A stretch of 64,000 bases of DNA from Marinirhabdus gelatinilytica (GTDB taxonomy: Bacteria > Bacteroidota > Bacteroidia > Flavobacteriales > Flavobacteriaceae). The DNA is taken from the NCBI RefSeq assembly GCF_003353425.1, contig NZ_QRAO01000002.1, forward strand, positions 491,906 to 555,905. Reading direction: 5' to 3'. The notes below the pieces were generated by a model. That model did not search any database. It worked only from the letters and a program-made list of their open reading frames with translations, and was not told the origin of the DNA. Within the stretch, counting starts at the first letter, position 1, and each line of letters starts with the position of its first letter. The position numbers were made by a program, and so were the translations under genes. This document shows positions 42,672 to 50,741 of this stretch, one piece after another.

Positions 42672-45600
42672 ATGCTGAATAAATACGCCCCAATATCGAT
42701 CATACTCTGTGCTTTTCTGTTTCAGTCCTGCGCCATTAGGGGTATTATGTTGGATGAAGATAGAATTGAAAACGAGACCTACACTAATTCAGAAACTTCA
42801 AGATCTTTTTTCATAGCAGGAAATACATACAAGAGTGACCCGGAATTTACGAAGGTATTTACGAAAGCAGTCCTAGAGAACCCTGCCAAAGAAAAACGTA
42901 TCCTTTTTGTAGGTAACAATATCAAGGGAAAGGACTCAACTGCGATAATTAAAGATCTTAACGATAAGGCAGCTTTAATACAGTCTTCTAAAGCCAATGT
43001 GCATATTATTCCTGGCAAATTTGAATGGAAATACGACAAGTTGAAGGGCCTAGAGTTTATGGAAGATTATCTAGAAGAAAAGCTTCAAACCGAAACAAAT
43101 TTCATGACCCCTAATAATGGCTGTCCGTTGGAGAGCATTGAAATAGGGGAGGACATACAGCTCATAGTGATAAACTCACAATGGTATATTGAAAACTGGG
43201 ACTCACACCCTAATTTTAATGATAAATGCCAAATCAAGACTCGTGAAAAATTTCTGGCCGAGGTAAAAGGGGAAATAAAAAAGAGTGCCAACAAGTTGAT
43301 TTTGGTCGCTATGACACATCCAATCTTTACCAATGGGTATCACGCAGGCCGCTTTTCGTTTAGGGACCATATTTTTCCATTACAAGGTAATATTCCGCTG
43401 CCCGGCGTAGCATCTTTAGTAGCAGAGATCAGGTCACAGGGCGGTATCTCAACCCAAGATAGATTCAATAAGAGATACAATGAAATGGCTTCGGAATTAC
43501 GGAACATATTTAATGAACCGGACCATAGGATTTTATTGATTTCTGGTTTGGAGCAGAACCTTCAGTACATAGAGCAGGATCCTTTCAAGCAAATTGTTTC
43601 TGGAGGCGGGGGAGAGACCAAACCTGTGGGGATAAGTGATAATGGGATTTTCTCCTACGGCGGAAATGGGTTTGCAAGAGTAGATGTTCTGGAAGAGGGG
43701 AGCGTTTGGGTTTCCTATTATAAAACTTCGGCAACCACTGATGCCGAAAGAATTTTCACCCATAACATTTTCGATGCAGTAGAAAAACCCAATCTGGATA
43801 CCATACCCTCAAAATTTCCCGAATACGTTGAAGCCTCTGTATACGATGAAGAGGCTGTAGAAAAAACTGATTTCTTCAAGTCGTTCTGGGGAGCGCATTA
43901 CCGTGAAGTCTATGGCACAAAGGTAAAGGCCAAAACAGCGGTTTTGGACACGCTCTATGGTGGTCTGGAAGTAGTACGTCCAGGCGGTGGTAACCAGACC
44001 AAATCCCTGCGGTTAGTGACTAAGGACGGGAAGGAGTACAATATGCGGGCCCTAAAAAAAAGCGCTGTACAATTTTTGGAAAATACCGCATTTAAGGGCG
44101 TAAACGGAGAAAAGTACTTTACCAACACTGTCCCAGAAGATCTTATTTTGGACTTTTACACTGCGGCCCATCCTTATGGGGCTTTTGCCATACCCGAAAT
44201 CGCAAAGGCAGCACAGGTTTTTTATACCACTCCAGAGTTATACTACGTCCCCAAGCAAGAGCGTTTGGGAAAATACAATGAGGAATATGGTGACCAGCTT
44301 TTTATGATCGTTGAGCGCCCTACCGATGATTTTAAAAACCGAAAGAGTTTTGGCTATCCCGACGATGTTGAGAGCACGGACGATTTATTGGAAACACTGC
44401 GTGACGATGAAGATTACATACTCAACGAAGAAGCTTACATCCGTGCCCGTATTTTTGATATGCTTATAGGCGATTGGGACAGGCATAGCGACCAGTGGCG
44501 CTGGGCAGAGTTTGAAAATGAAGATGGAAAAAAGGAATTTGTCCCAATCCCTCGCGACCGTGACCAAGTATTTGCAAATTTTGATGGGAGGTTTTTGGAT
44601 GCCCTCAGGAATATAATGGGTAGTGTGAACCAATTTGGTGTTTATGGTGACGATATAAAAGATGTAAGATGGTTTAACGAAGCTGGAAGCAAATTGGACA
44701 GGGCACTTGTAAAAAGAAGTGATAAAAGCGTTTGGCTGGAACAAGCCACCTTTTTACAGAACGCCATAACTAGGGAGACCATAAATAAGGCTTTCATGGA
44801 TATTCCTATTGAGGTTCAGGATACAACCATAGCCAAGATAAAAGAGCATTTTCTCGCTAGAAAAGAAAATTTAGCTTCAATCGTGGAGCGGTACTATGAT
44901 GAATTTATAAAATTCCAGATGCTTACTGGGACCGACAAGGATGATTATTTTGAAATATTCCGTAACGGTGATGGCTCTACAGAAATTTCAGCATATAGGA
45001 TAAAAGATGGCGAAAAAGGCGAACAGCTTTTTAAAAGAACCTTCAGCAGTGAAGCAACAAAAGAGATATGGTTGTACGGGCTGGATGACGATGATGTTTT
45101 TGAGGTAACCGGAAATTCAAAAAAGCCTATACTTATTAGGATTATAGGCGGACAGAACAAAGACACCTATAGTATCGAAAAAGGTAAAGGGATTAAAGTG
45201 TACGATAGGAGAAGCAAGAACAGTACTATAAAAAATCGTGGAGGGGCACATTTTAGGTTTACAAATTTCTACCAAGCAAACCTGTACGATTATAAAAGGA
45301 AACCTACAAAGAAAAGTACTTTAGGCCTTAGCCTTATAAATAATCCCGATGTAGGAAACGCAATTGGTCTAAGCTATCAAAAAGATGTGAACGACTTTAT
45401 AACCAATCCCTACGGAAGAAGGACCATCCTGAATTTTAATTACCAAACCATCACGCAAGGAATACTGCTTTCTTTCCAAAAAGGATACGCTGCAATTTTT
45501 GGGGACGCCAATTTAGTTTTTGATGGAAAGTTTACCTCACGGAACTATACCGAAAATTTCTTCGGTTTTGGTAATGATACTGAAAATAGGGATGACACTT

Positions 45601-46343
45601 TAAGCCTGGATTTTAATAGGATTAACCTAAGCTATATCAATGGCGGTGTTGGTTTGGAACGAGACTCAGATTATGGAAGTTCCTTTCAATTTAAAGTACT
45701 TATTGAAACGGTTGAAATAATTAAAAATGGTGATAACTTTATCAATCAGCAACTTACTGATTCTTTTGGGGAAAGAAATTATTTTATCAAACCAAGCGTA
45801 ACCTATAAATTTGAGAATATAGATGAAGGGCTTGTGCCCACCAAGGGAATGTTGTTCGCAACTACAATTGGCGGTATAGATGCTTTTGAGAACAACAACC
45901 TTACAGGTTTTCTTGAGAGTACCCTAACTTTTTACAACTCTTTGTTGAGTAACAATAGGCTTATACTCAAGACCCATGCACAAACACATTTGCTTGTGGG
46001 CGATACACCTACATTTTTCCAAAGTCCGCAGCTAGGCGCACATAATGGACTTAGGGGATATAGAAATGAACGTTTTACAGGAAGACATGCCTTTTTGGGG
46101 AATGCAGACGTAAGTTACCGGTTTCAACAAATGAAGACGTTTCTGTTTCCGTTGGCTCTGGTGGTGTATGCCGGGTATGATGTAGGGCGCGTTTGGGTTC
46201 AAAATGATACCAGTGACAACTGGCACACCTCATACGGAGGGGGATTGCGTTTGCGGTGGACAAATTCCATACAAGCCAATATTAGCACATTTTATAGTGA
46301 AGAAGGGACACGGTTGCAGTTCGGTTTTAATTTTTCATATTGA
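42672..46343 (+). CDS. Large surface protein: degenerate phosphoesterase, kinase-like middle, beta-barrel (copy 2)
   Basis: The protein has 1223 residues and a lipoprotein signal (LFQSC). It is homologous along its length to the preceding gene. In its phosphoesterase domain every metal ligand is changed: GNTY for GDAG (Asn51), GNN for GDN (Asn82), GKFE for GNHD (115-118), MTHP for MHHP, GLEQ for GHEH. The fold-determining residues around them are kept. In the middle domain it keeps what copy 1 lost: FDMLIGDWDRH (His605) and PIPRDRDQVF with Asp629 and Asp631. The C-terminus is again a barrel. It is co-transcribed with copy 1. The phosphoesterase is most likely inactive and the kinase-like part possibly active. 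Confidence 0.8.
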   Translation: MLNKYAPISIILCAFLFQSCAIRGIMLDEDRIENETYTNSETSRSFFIAGNTYKSDPEFTKVFTKAVLENPAKEKRILFVGNNIKGKDSTAIIKDLNDKAALIQSSKANVHIIPGKFEWKYDKLKGLEFMEDYLEEKLQTETNFMTPNNGCPLESIEIGEDIQLIVINSQWYIENWDSHPNFNDKCQIKTREKFLAEVKGEIKKSANKLILVAMTHPIFTNGYHAGRFSFRDHIFPLQGNIPLPGVASLVAEIRSQGGISTQDRFNKRYNEMASELRNIFNEPDHRILLISGLEQNLQYIEQDPFKQIVSGGGGETKPVGISDNGIFSYGGNGFARVDVLEEGSVWVSYYKTSATTDAERIFTHNIFDAVEKPNLDTIPSKFPEYVEASVYDEEAVEKTDFFKSFWGAHYREVYGTKVKAKTAVLDTLYGGLEVVRPGGGNQTKSLRLVTKDGKEYNMRALKKSAVQFLENTAFKGVNGEKYFTNTVPEDLILDFYTAAHPYGAFAIPEIAKAAQVFYTTPELYYVPKQERLGKYNEEYGDQLFMIVERPTDDFKNRKSFGYPDDVESTDDLLETLRDDEDYILNEEAYIRARIFDMLIGDWDRHSDQWRWAEFENEDGKKEFVPIPRDRDQVFANFDGRFLDALRNIMGSVNQFGVYGDDIKDVRWFNEAGSKLDRALVKRSDKSVWLEQATFLQNAITRETINKAFMDIPIEVQDTTIAKIKEHFLARKENLASIVERYYDEFIKFQMLTGTDKDDYFEIFRNGDGSTEISAYRIKDGEKGEQLFKRTFSSEATKEIWLYGLDDDDVFEVTGNSKKPILIRIIGGQNKDTYSIEKGKGIKVYDRRSKNSTIKNRGGAHFRFTNFYQANLYDYKRKPTKKSTLGLSLINNPDVGNAIGLSYQKDVNDFITNPYGRRTILNFNYQTITQGILLSFQKGYAAIFGDANLVFDGKFTSRNYTENFFGFGNDTENRDDTLSLDFNRINLSYINGGVGLERDSDYGSSFQFKVLIETVEIIKNGDNFINQQLTDSFGERNYFIKPSVTYKFENIDEGLVPTKGMLFATTIGGIDAFENNNLTGFLESTLTFYNSLLSNNRLILKTHAQTHLLVGDTPTFFQSPQLGAHNGLRGYRNERFTGRHAFLGNADVSYRFQQMKTFLFPLALVVYAGYDVGRVWVQNDTSDNWHTSYGGGLRLRWTNSIQANISTFYSEEGTRLQFGFNFSY

Positions 46344-47193
46344 GTGTTAGCTCATATACGTTTCCGCCAAGCACACCATTTTGCTCATCAGCGATATAGA
46401 GTGTAGTGTCGTTTTTAAAACAAACACTTTCTTTTTGGGAATGGTGGCCCAGGTCAATTTCTTGTATGCTACCACTAAAGAAATTATCCCCTTTATAATC
46501 TTGGAGCACCCAAACTCTTGAAAACCCCTGCAGTACTACCATTCCGGTATTAAAGTTTATAGTGGCGCCCGTAACTTGGCAATGTTTCTTGTCGTCACAA
46601 GTTTTGTAGGTGCTCACTACTTTTGCGGTGTGATGTCCTGGAGTTGCAGGAAGTTTGTAAAGTTTTACGGTACCGTCAAATTTTGAACTTCGGTTTCTGG
46701 TAAACAGGTAAAAATTATTTTTATAAAAAATAAAACCCTCCACATCAAAATTGCGGTGTTTTTTCTTGGGAGGAAACTCGGTTTGATCCTCTAAGGTAAA
46801 AGTAGTGGTGTAAACGGTTATCTTTTCTTTTTCTTCTGAAACGTTAGGCACCTTATAGATTGCCAACTCCTTGCGCTTGTTCTTGTTGTTGCCAAAATCG
46901 CCAATGTAGATATTTGCTTGTGTATCTGCGGCCAGATCTTCCCAATCTTCATTTGTAATACCGTGCAAGTTCAAAACTTTTTTGATGCTTTGCGATTTTG
47001 CGTCAAACCCGAACAAAGTGGCATCGTTGTGCGAGTCTGAAACCGCCCAAATAAGTTCACTTTGAGGTATCTGCTCAATCCCGCTGATCTCCTCTAGGGA
47101 GGCAGGTACGGACGCTATAATCTTTAACTTTCCAAAATCTTGGCAACCCACAAGGGCAAACAAGCCGATACATAGAATAAAAAACAATCGCAT
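46327..47193 (-). CDS. Predicted lipoprotein with a beta-propeller-like domain
   Basis: The protein has 288 residues. The lipobox is FALVGCQD. The body has repeated strand segments with D-N-x-I/Y patterns (NIYIGDFGNN, VEGFIFYKNNFYLFTRN, TLYIADEQNG) and resembles SdiA-regulated or NHL-type propellers; the last motif looks like a blade end. No active site is visible. Its stop overlaps the 3' end of the giant copy-2 gene by 17 bases, so the two genes are convergent and no terminator separates them. It follows dps in the same direction but is behind a terminator-like hairpin. Confidence 0.65.
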   Translation of the reverse strand: MRLFFILCIGLFALVGCQDFGKLKIIASVPASLEEISGIEQIPQSELIWAVSDSHNDATLFGFDAKSQSIKKVLNLHGITNEDWEDLAADTQANIYIGDFGNNKNKRKELAIYKVPNVSEEKEKITVYTTTFTLEDQTEFPPKKKHRNFDVEGFIFYKNNFYLFTRNRSSKFDGTVKLYKLPATPGHHTAKVVSTYKTCDDKKHCQVTGATINFNTGMVVLQGFSRVWVLQDYKGDNFFSGSIQEIDLGHHSQKESVCFKNDTTLYIADEQNGVLGGNVYELTLNMKN

Positions 47194-47204
47194 AGTATAA
47201 AATA

Positions 47205-47245
47205 AAAACCTCCCAAGGGTATGCGGACATAGCTGGGGAGGTTTT
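47205..47245 (-). terminator. Rho-independent terminator-like hairpin downstream of dps
   Basis: The 10-base stem AAAACCTCCC / GGGAGGTTTT encloses about 21 bases; the U-rich side follows on the minus strand. It lies between dps and the lipoprotein gene and about 12 bases before the latter's start, so it may serve as dps terminator or as a leader structure. Confidence 0.6.
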
Positions 47246-47258
47246 GGGTTTTGTGAAA

Positions 47259-47753
47259 TTACTTGGCCTCTGGGTGCGTACTGGAAGTTTGCATGGCCCA
47301 GGCATCCAACATCCAGCTTGTTTTTTCTAGGTCTGCAATATAGCCGCCTATCAGGTCGATGGTGCCCTCGTCGTTCGCTTCTTCGGCCTTTTCTATTACC
47401 GAACGCATTTGCTTGAGCATAGCGCCATGATCTTTTAGAAGGGTTTTCACCATTTCGGTATCCTTCATTTCTGAAGGTGATTCCTTCAAGTTGGAGATTT
47501 TCAAGTAGTCTGAATAATTGCTCACGGGCTGGAATCGTAGCGTAAGGATTCGTTCGGCAATTTCGTCAACCTTCAGTTTTGCATCGTCATACAATTCTTC
47601 AAATTTCTCGTGAAGTACAAAGAAGCTATTACCTACTATGTTCCAGTGGAAATTACGTAGTTTTTGATAGTACAAATGATAATCTGCCAAGAGGATATCC
47701 AGTTCTTTGGCAGTTGCCTTAATTTTTTCTTTATCTAAGTTCAAGTAATTCAT
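47259..47753 (-). CDS. dps: Dps-family ferritin-like protein
   Basis: The protein has 164 residues. The LRNFHWNIVGNSFFVLHEKFEELYDD stretch (split over helices A and B) has the ferroxidase residues of Dps: His at HW, Asp/Glu at DDAK and EELY. Dps forms a 12-subunit shell that stores iron and protects DNA from peroxide. The short N-terminus lacks the Lys-rich tail that binds DNA in E. coli. It has a complete promoter of its own and a hairpin after its stop. Confidence 0.9.
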   Translation of the reverse strand: MNYLNLDKEKIKATAKELDILLADYHLYYQKLRNFHWNIVGNSFFVLHEKFEELYDDAKLKVDEIAERILTLRFQPVSNYSDYLKISNLKESPSEMKDTEMVKTLLKDHGAMLKQMRSVIEKAEEANDEGTIDLIGGYIADLEKTSWMLDAWAMQTSSTHPEAK

Positions 47754-47780
47754 ATTTAGTAATTTGTGTTAAGTTATATA

Positions 47781-47811
47781 CAAAGATAAAGGCTGTAAAT
47801 CCCAATACCAA
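47781..47811 (-). promoter_or_regulatory. Promoter of dps
   Basis: On the minus strand TTG (47811-47809), 20 bases, TATCTTTG (47788-47781): a full match, with the transcription start expected about 20 bases before the ATG at 47753. Confidence 0.65.
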
Positions 47812-47919
47812 TTAAATACAAAGCTTTGGATTTTTTTTAACTGAATGCACTGTCATTTTAAGAAAAACATGACACTTGTAAATAACTCTGAATCATTAGT
47901 TATTTGCTTTTTAAAATAG

Positions 47920-47927
47920 TATTTTTG
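47920..47927 (+). promoter_or_regulatory. Putative -7 box for the cysQ operon
   Basis: TATTTTTG is an exact TAnnTTTG match, 18 bases before the GTG at 47946. A TTTG occurs at 47903 but only 13 bases separate them, so the -33 part is uncertain. It is the only clear promoter box ahead of the long cys/polysaccharide block. Confidence 0.4.
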
Positions 47928-47945
47928 CCGCTTAAAGAAAAAGAA

Positions 47946-48728
47946 GTGAAAGAGTTGTTGATTACGGCCATTAAAGCCGCTATACTTGCGGGCAAGGAGA
48001 TTATGGAGGTTTATGCCACAGATTTTAATGTGGAACAAAAAGGAGACGATTCGCCTTTAACCTTGGCCGATAAGAATGCCAACGAGGTGATTAATTCGTT
48101 TTTGTTGAAAACGAACATCCCAATAATAAGCGAAGAGAATAGGCAAACAGACTACCAGATACGAAAAAACTGGGAACAGTGCTGGATTGTAGATCCGTTG
48201 GATGGCACCAAGGAATTTATAAAGCGAAACGGCGAGTTTACCGTAAACATAGCGCTTGTTAAAAATGGTATCCCATTGTTGGGGATAATTTATGTACCTG
48301 TTTCAAAAGAATTATATTTTACAAACTCTGTAGGTACAAAAAGTTTCAAATATGTGGTAGATGATACTCTGGAGCATTACAGATATATTCTTGATAATGC
48401 TGAAGAAATACACCCCACAACCTCTAAGCAACCCCCTATAAAAGTAGTAGGGAGCAGGTCCCACTTGAACGAGGACACAAAAAATTTTATAGCTTCTCTT
48501 ACCGAAGAAACAGAAATAGTGAGCAAGGGAAGTTCGTTGAAATTTTGTCTCGTAGCCGAAGGTAAGGCACACGTGTACCCTAGGTTTGCCCCAACTATGG
48601 AATGGGATACTGCAGCAGGCCATGCAATATGTAAAGCCGTAGGTGTAGATGTTGTGAAAACAAAAACAGGAAAGCCGTTAAAATACAATAAGGAAGACCT
48701 GTTGAACCCGTATTTTTTGGTGCAATAG
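47946..48728 (+). CDS. cysQ: 3'(2'),5'-bisphosphate nucleotidase
   Basis: The protein has about 260 residues from the GTG at 47946; an upstream TTG gives 14 more residues but overlaps the -7 box. The inositol-monophosphatase fold is shown by DPLDGTKEF, the metal-binding loop, plus ISEEN and WDTAAGHAICKAVG at the C-terminus. CysQ removes the 3'-phosphate from PAP, the by-product of sulfotransferases and PAPS reductase. As first gene of the sulfate activation and polysaccharide block, it probably relieves PAP inhibition. It is followed after four bases by the DUF2061 gene. Confidence 0.9.
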   Translation: MKELLITAIKAAILAGKEIMEVYATDFNVEQKGDDSPLTLADKNANEVINSFLLKTNIPIISEENRQTDYQIRKNWEQCWIVDPLDGTKEFIKRNGEFTVNIALVKNGIPLLGIIYVPVSKELYFTNSVGTKSFKYVVDDTLEHYRYILDNAEEIHPTTSKQPPIKVVGSRSHLNEDTKNFIASLTEETEIVSKGSSLKFCLVAEGKAHVYPRFAPTMEWDTAAGHAICKAVGVDVVKTKTGKPLKYNKEDLLNPYFLVQ

Positions 48729-48731
48729 GTT

Positions 48732-49163
48732 ATGGCAGATAGCTCTTACAAACGCCATTTGGCCAAAACGATAACCTGGCGCTTGGTAGGTACCATAGAT
48801 ACCATACTTTTGTCGTGGTTTGTAACTGGCGATTTGTTTACAGGGCTACAGATTGGTCTTGCCGAAACAGTGACCAAACTTATACTGTATTTCCTGCACG
48901 AACGGGTTTGGTACAAAATAAACCTGGACAAGGACGGCAGGACACTGGACAGCCGCAAACGTCACTTGGCTAAAACGGTTACGTGGCGGTTTATTGGTAC
49001 TTTGGACACCGTTGTGTTAGCTTGGATAATCTCTGGCAACCCATTGTCTGGATTAAAGATAGGTTTTGCCGAGGTCGTGACCAAGATGTTACTGTATTAC
49101 GTTCACGAACGTGTGTGGTATAAAATAGACTTTGGTCTTTCAAAAAGAAAAAATAAAGAATGA
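48732..49163 (+). CDS. DUF2061 protein with an internal duplication
   Basis: The protein has 143 residues and consists of two copies of one unit: RHLAKTITWRLVGTIDTILL...HERVWYKI and RHLAKTVTWRFIGTLDTVVL...HERVWYKI. Each unit has two hydrophobic segments, so the protein is likely a small four-helix membrane protein. DUF2061 has no established function; it is often found near sulfate activation genes, and here it lies between cysQ and cysC. Single-unit versions exist, so this is a tandem fusion. The stop overlaps the cysC start (ATGA). Confidence 0.85.
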   Translation: MADSSYKRHLAKTITWRLVGTIDTILLSWFVTGDLFTGLQIGLAETVTKLILYFLHERVWYKINLDKDGRTLDSRKRHLAKTVTWRFIGTLDTVVLAWIISGNPLSGLKIGFAEVVTKMLLYYVHERVWYKIDFGLSKRKNKE

Positions 49164-49756
49164 AGAATATAGTTCCGCATCACTTTAGTGTTTCAAGGGA
49201 GCAACGGGCACTCCAAATGGGCCACGGTGCTTTTTTAATCTGGTTTACGGGACTATCGGGTTCAGGTAAATCTACCATTGCCAATGCCGTGGAGGAAGCA
49301 CTCTTCAAAAAAAATATACACACCTATACCTTGGACGGCGATAACGTACGCAAGGGGTTGAACAACAACCTGTCCTTTTCCCCAGAAGATAGAACTGAAA
49401 ATATCCGTCGCATCGCGGAAGTCTCAAACTTAATGATCGATGCAGGGTTGGTAGTACTGGCAGCATTTGTTTCACCCTATGCTGAAGACAGGGCAAACAT
49501 AAAAAATATAGTGGGGCACGATAACTTTGTTGAAGTTTTTGTGAATACCCCGGTAGAAGAATGTGAGCGTCGTGACGTAAAAGGACTGTACGCCAAGGCA
49601 AGGGCCGGTGAAATAACTAACTTTACAGGAGTGAACGCTCCTTACGAAGCCCCCGTGGCTCCAGATGTACAAATAAATACCATAGAAACAACTGTTGAAA
49701 ATGCCGTAGACATCATTCTACAGCACATAGACAAAAAACTACATACCAATGGGTAA
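49160..49756 (+). CDS. cysC: Adenylylsulfate (APS) kinase
   Basis: The protein has 198 residues. Walker A is GLSGSGKST, the APS-binding DGDNVRKGLNNNL loop follows, and further conserved segments are SPEDRTENIRRIAEV, FVSPYAEDR and KARAGEI(x)NFTG. It phosphorylates APS to PAPS, the universal sulfuryl donor. It overlaps DUF2061 by four bases and cysD by eight. Because two sulfotransferase genes lie downstream in the same block, its PAPS probably goes to them as well as to assimilation. Confidence 0.94.
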   Translation: MKNIVPHHFSVSREQRALQMGHGAFLIWFTGLSGSGKSTIANAVEEALFKKNIHTYTLDGDNVRKGLNNNLSFSPEDRTENIRRIAEVSNLMIDAGLVVLAAFVSPYAEDRANIKNIVGHDNFVEVFVNTPVEECERRDVKGLYAKARAGEITNFTGVNAPYEAPVAPDVQINTIETTVENAVDIILQHIDKKLHTNG

Positions 49757-50654
49757 GTATTATTTAAATTATCTAGACGAATTAGAATCTGAAGCTATCT
49801 TCATACTCCGTGAAGTATGGGCCCAGTTTGAGAATCCCGTGATCCTTTTCTCAGGTGGAAAGGATTCAATTTTGGTCACACACTTGGCCAAGAAGGCATT
49901 TTATCCTTCAAAAATTCCATTTCCTTTAATGCACGTAGATACAGGGCACAATTTTCCTGAGACCATAAAGTTTAGGGACGATCTTGTACAATCCCTAGGG
50001 GTAAAATTACTAGTAGGTTCAGTACAGGAAAGTATAGACCAAGGTAGGGTAGCTGAAGAACGTGGAAAAAATGCTACGAGAAATGCATTGCAAATTACCA
50101 CTTTGTTGGACGCTATCGAGGAGAACAAGGTAGATTGCGCCATAGGTGGTGGTAGAAGAGATGAAGAAAAAGCCCGCGCCAAAGAACGCTTCTTTTCACA
50201 TAGAGACGATTTTGGACAGTGGGACCCCAAAAACCAGCGACCAGAACTGTGGAACCTGCTTAACGGGAAACATTTTGAGGGCGAACACTTTAGAGCATTC
50301 CCTATAAGTAACTGGACCGAGATGGATGTATGGAATTATATTCTGAGAGAAAATATACAAATACCTTCTCTATATTTTGCCCATGAGCGCGAAGTTGTGT
50401 GGAGACAGGACTCTTGGATACCGGTTTCAGAATTCCTGAAATTGGAGGAGGGCGAAAAAGTGGAGACGAAAAAGATACGTTTCAGGACTTTGGGCGATAT
50501 CACCATAACAGGTGGGATAGAATCTGATGCAGATACCTTAGAAAAAATCGCTGCTGAGGTTTCAGCAATGAAACAGACCGAACGCGGTAACCGTAGCGAC
50601 GATAAACGAAGCGAAACAGCTATGGAAGACCGGAAAAGGCAGGGATATTTTTAA
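49749..50654 (+). CDS. cysD: Sulfate adenylyltransferase small subunit
   Basis: The protein has 301 residues, the normal CysD length. The PP-loop is FSGGKDSIL; other hallmarks are HVDTGHNFPET, GGGRRDEEKARAKER and the C-terminal KRQGYF. With CysN it makes APS from ATP and sulfate, driven by GTP hydrolysis. The downstream 87-base gap to cysN contains a strong palindrome; read-through must pass it for equal expression. No frameshift or missing residue. Confidence 0.95.
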   Translation: MGKYYLNYLDELESEAIFILREVWAQFENPVILFSGGKDSILVTHLAKKAFYPSKIPFPLMHVDTGHNFPETIKFRDDLVQSLGVKLLVGSVQESIDQGRVAEERGKNATRNALQITTLLDAIEENKVDCAIGGGRRDEEKARAKERFFSHRDDFGQWDPKNQRPELWNLLNGKHFEGEHFRAFPISNWTEMDVWNYILRENIQIPSLYFAHEREVVWRQDSWIPVSEFLKLEEGEKVETKKIRFRTLGDITITGGIESDADTLEKIAAEVSAMKQTERGNRSDDKRSETAMEDRKRQGYF

Positions 50655-50666
50655 CAAATATAGAAT

Positions 50667-50696
50667 CCCCCCTTTGAAGGGGGGCTAGGGGGATGT
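50667..50696. repeat. Short intergenic palindrome (CCCCCCTTTGAAGGGGGG plus G-rich tail)
   Basis: A near-perfect palindrome followed by CTAGGGGGATG; the relative at 13917 has CTGGGGGTGAGG. It lies between cysD and cysN on the transcribed strand. A hairpin this strong in mRNA could affect stability or termination, but no U tract follows. Confidence 0.75.
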
Positions 50697-50741
50697 TTCA
50701 ATCATTTAACAACACCCAATCAACAAATTACCTAAATAACT

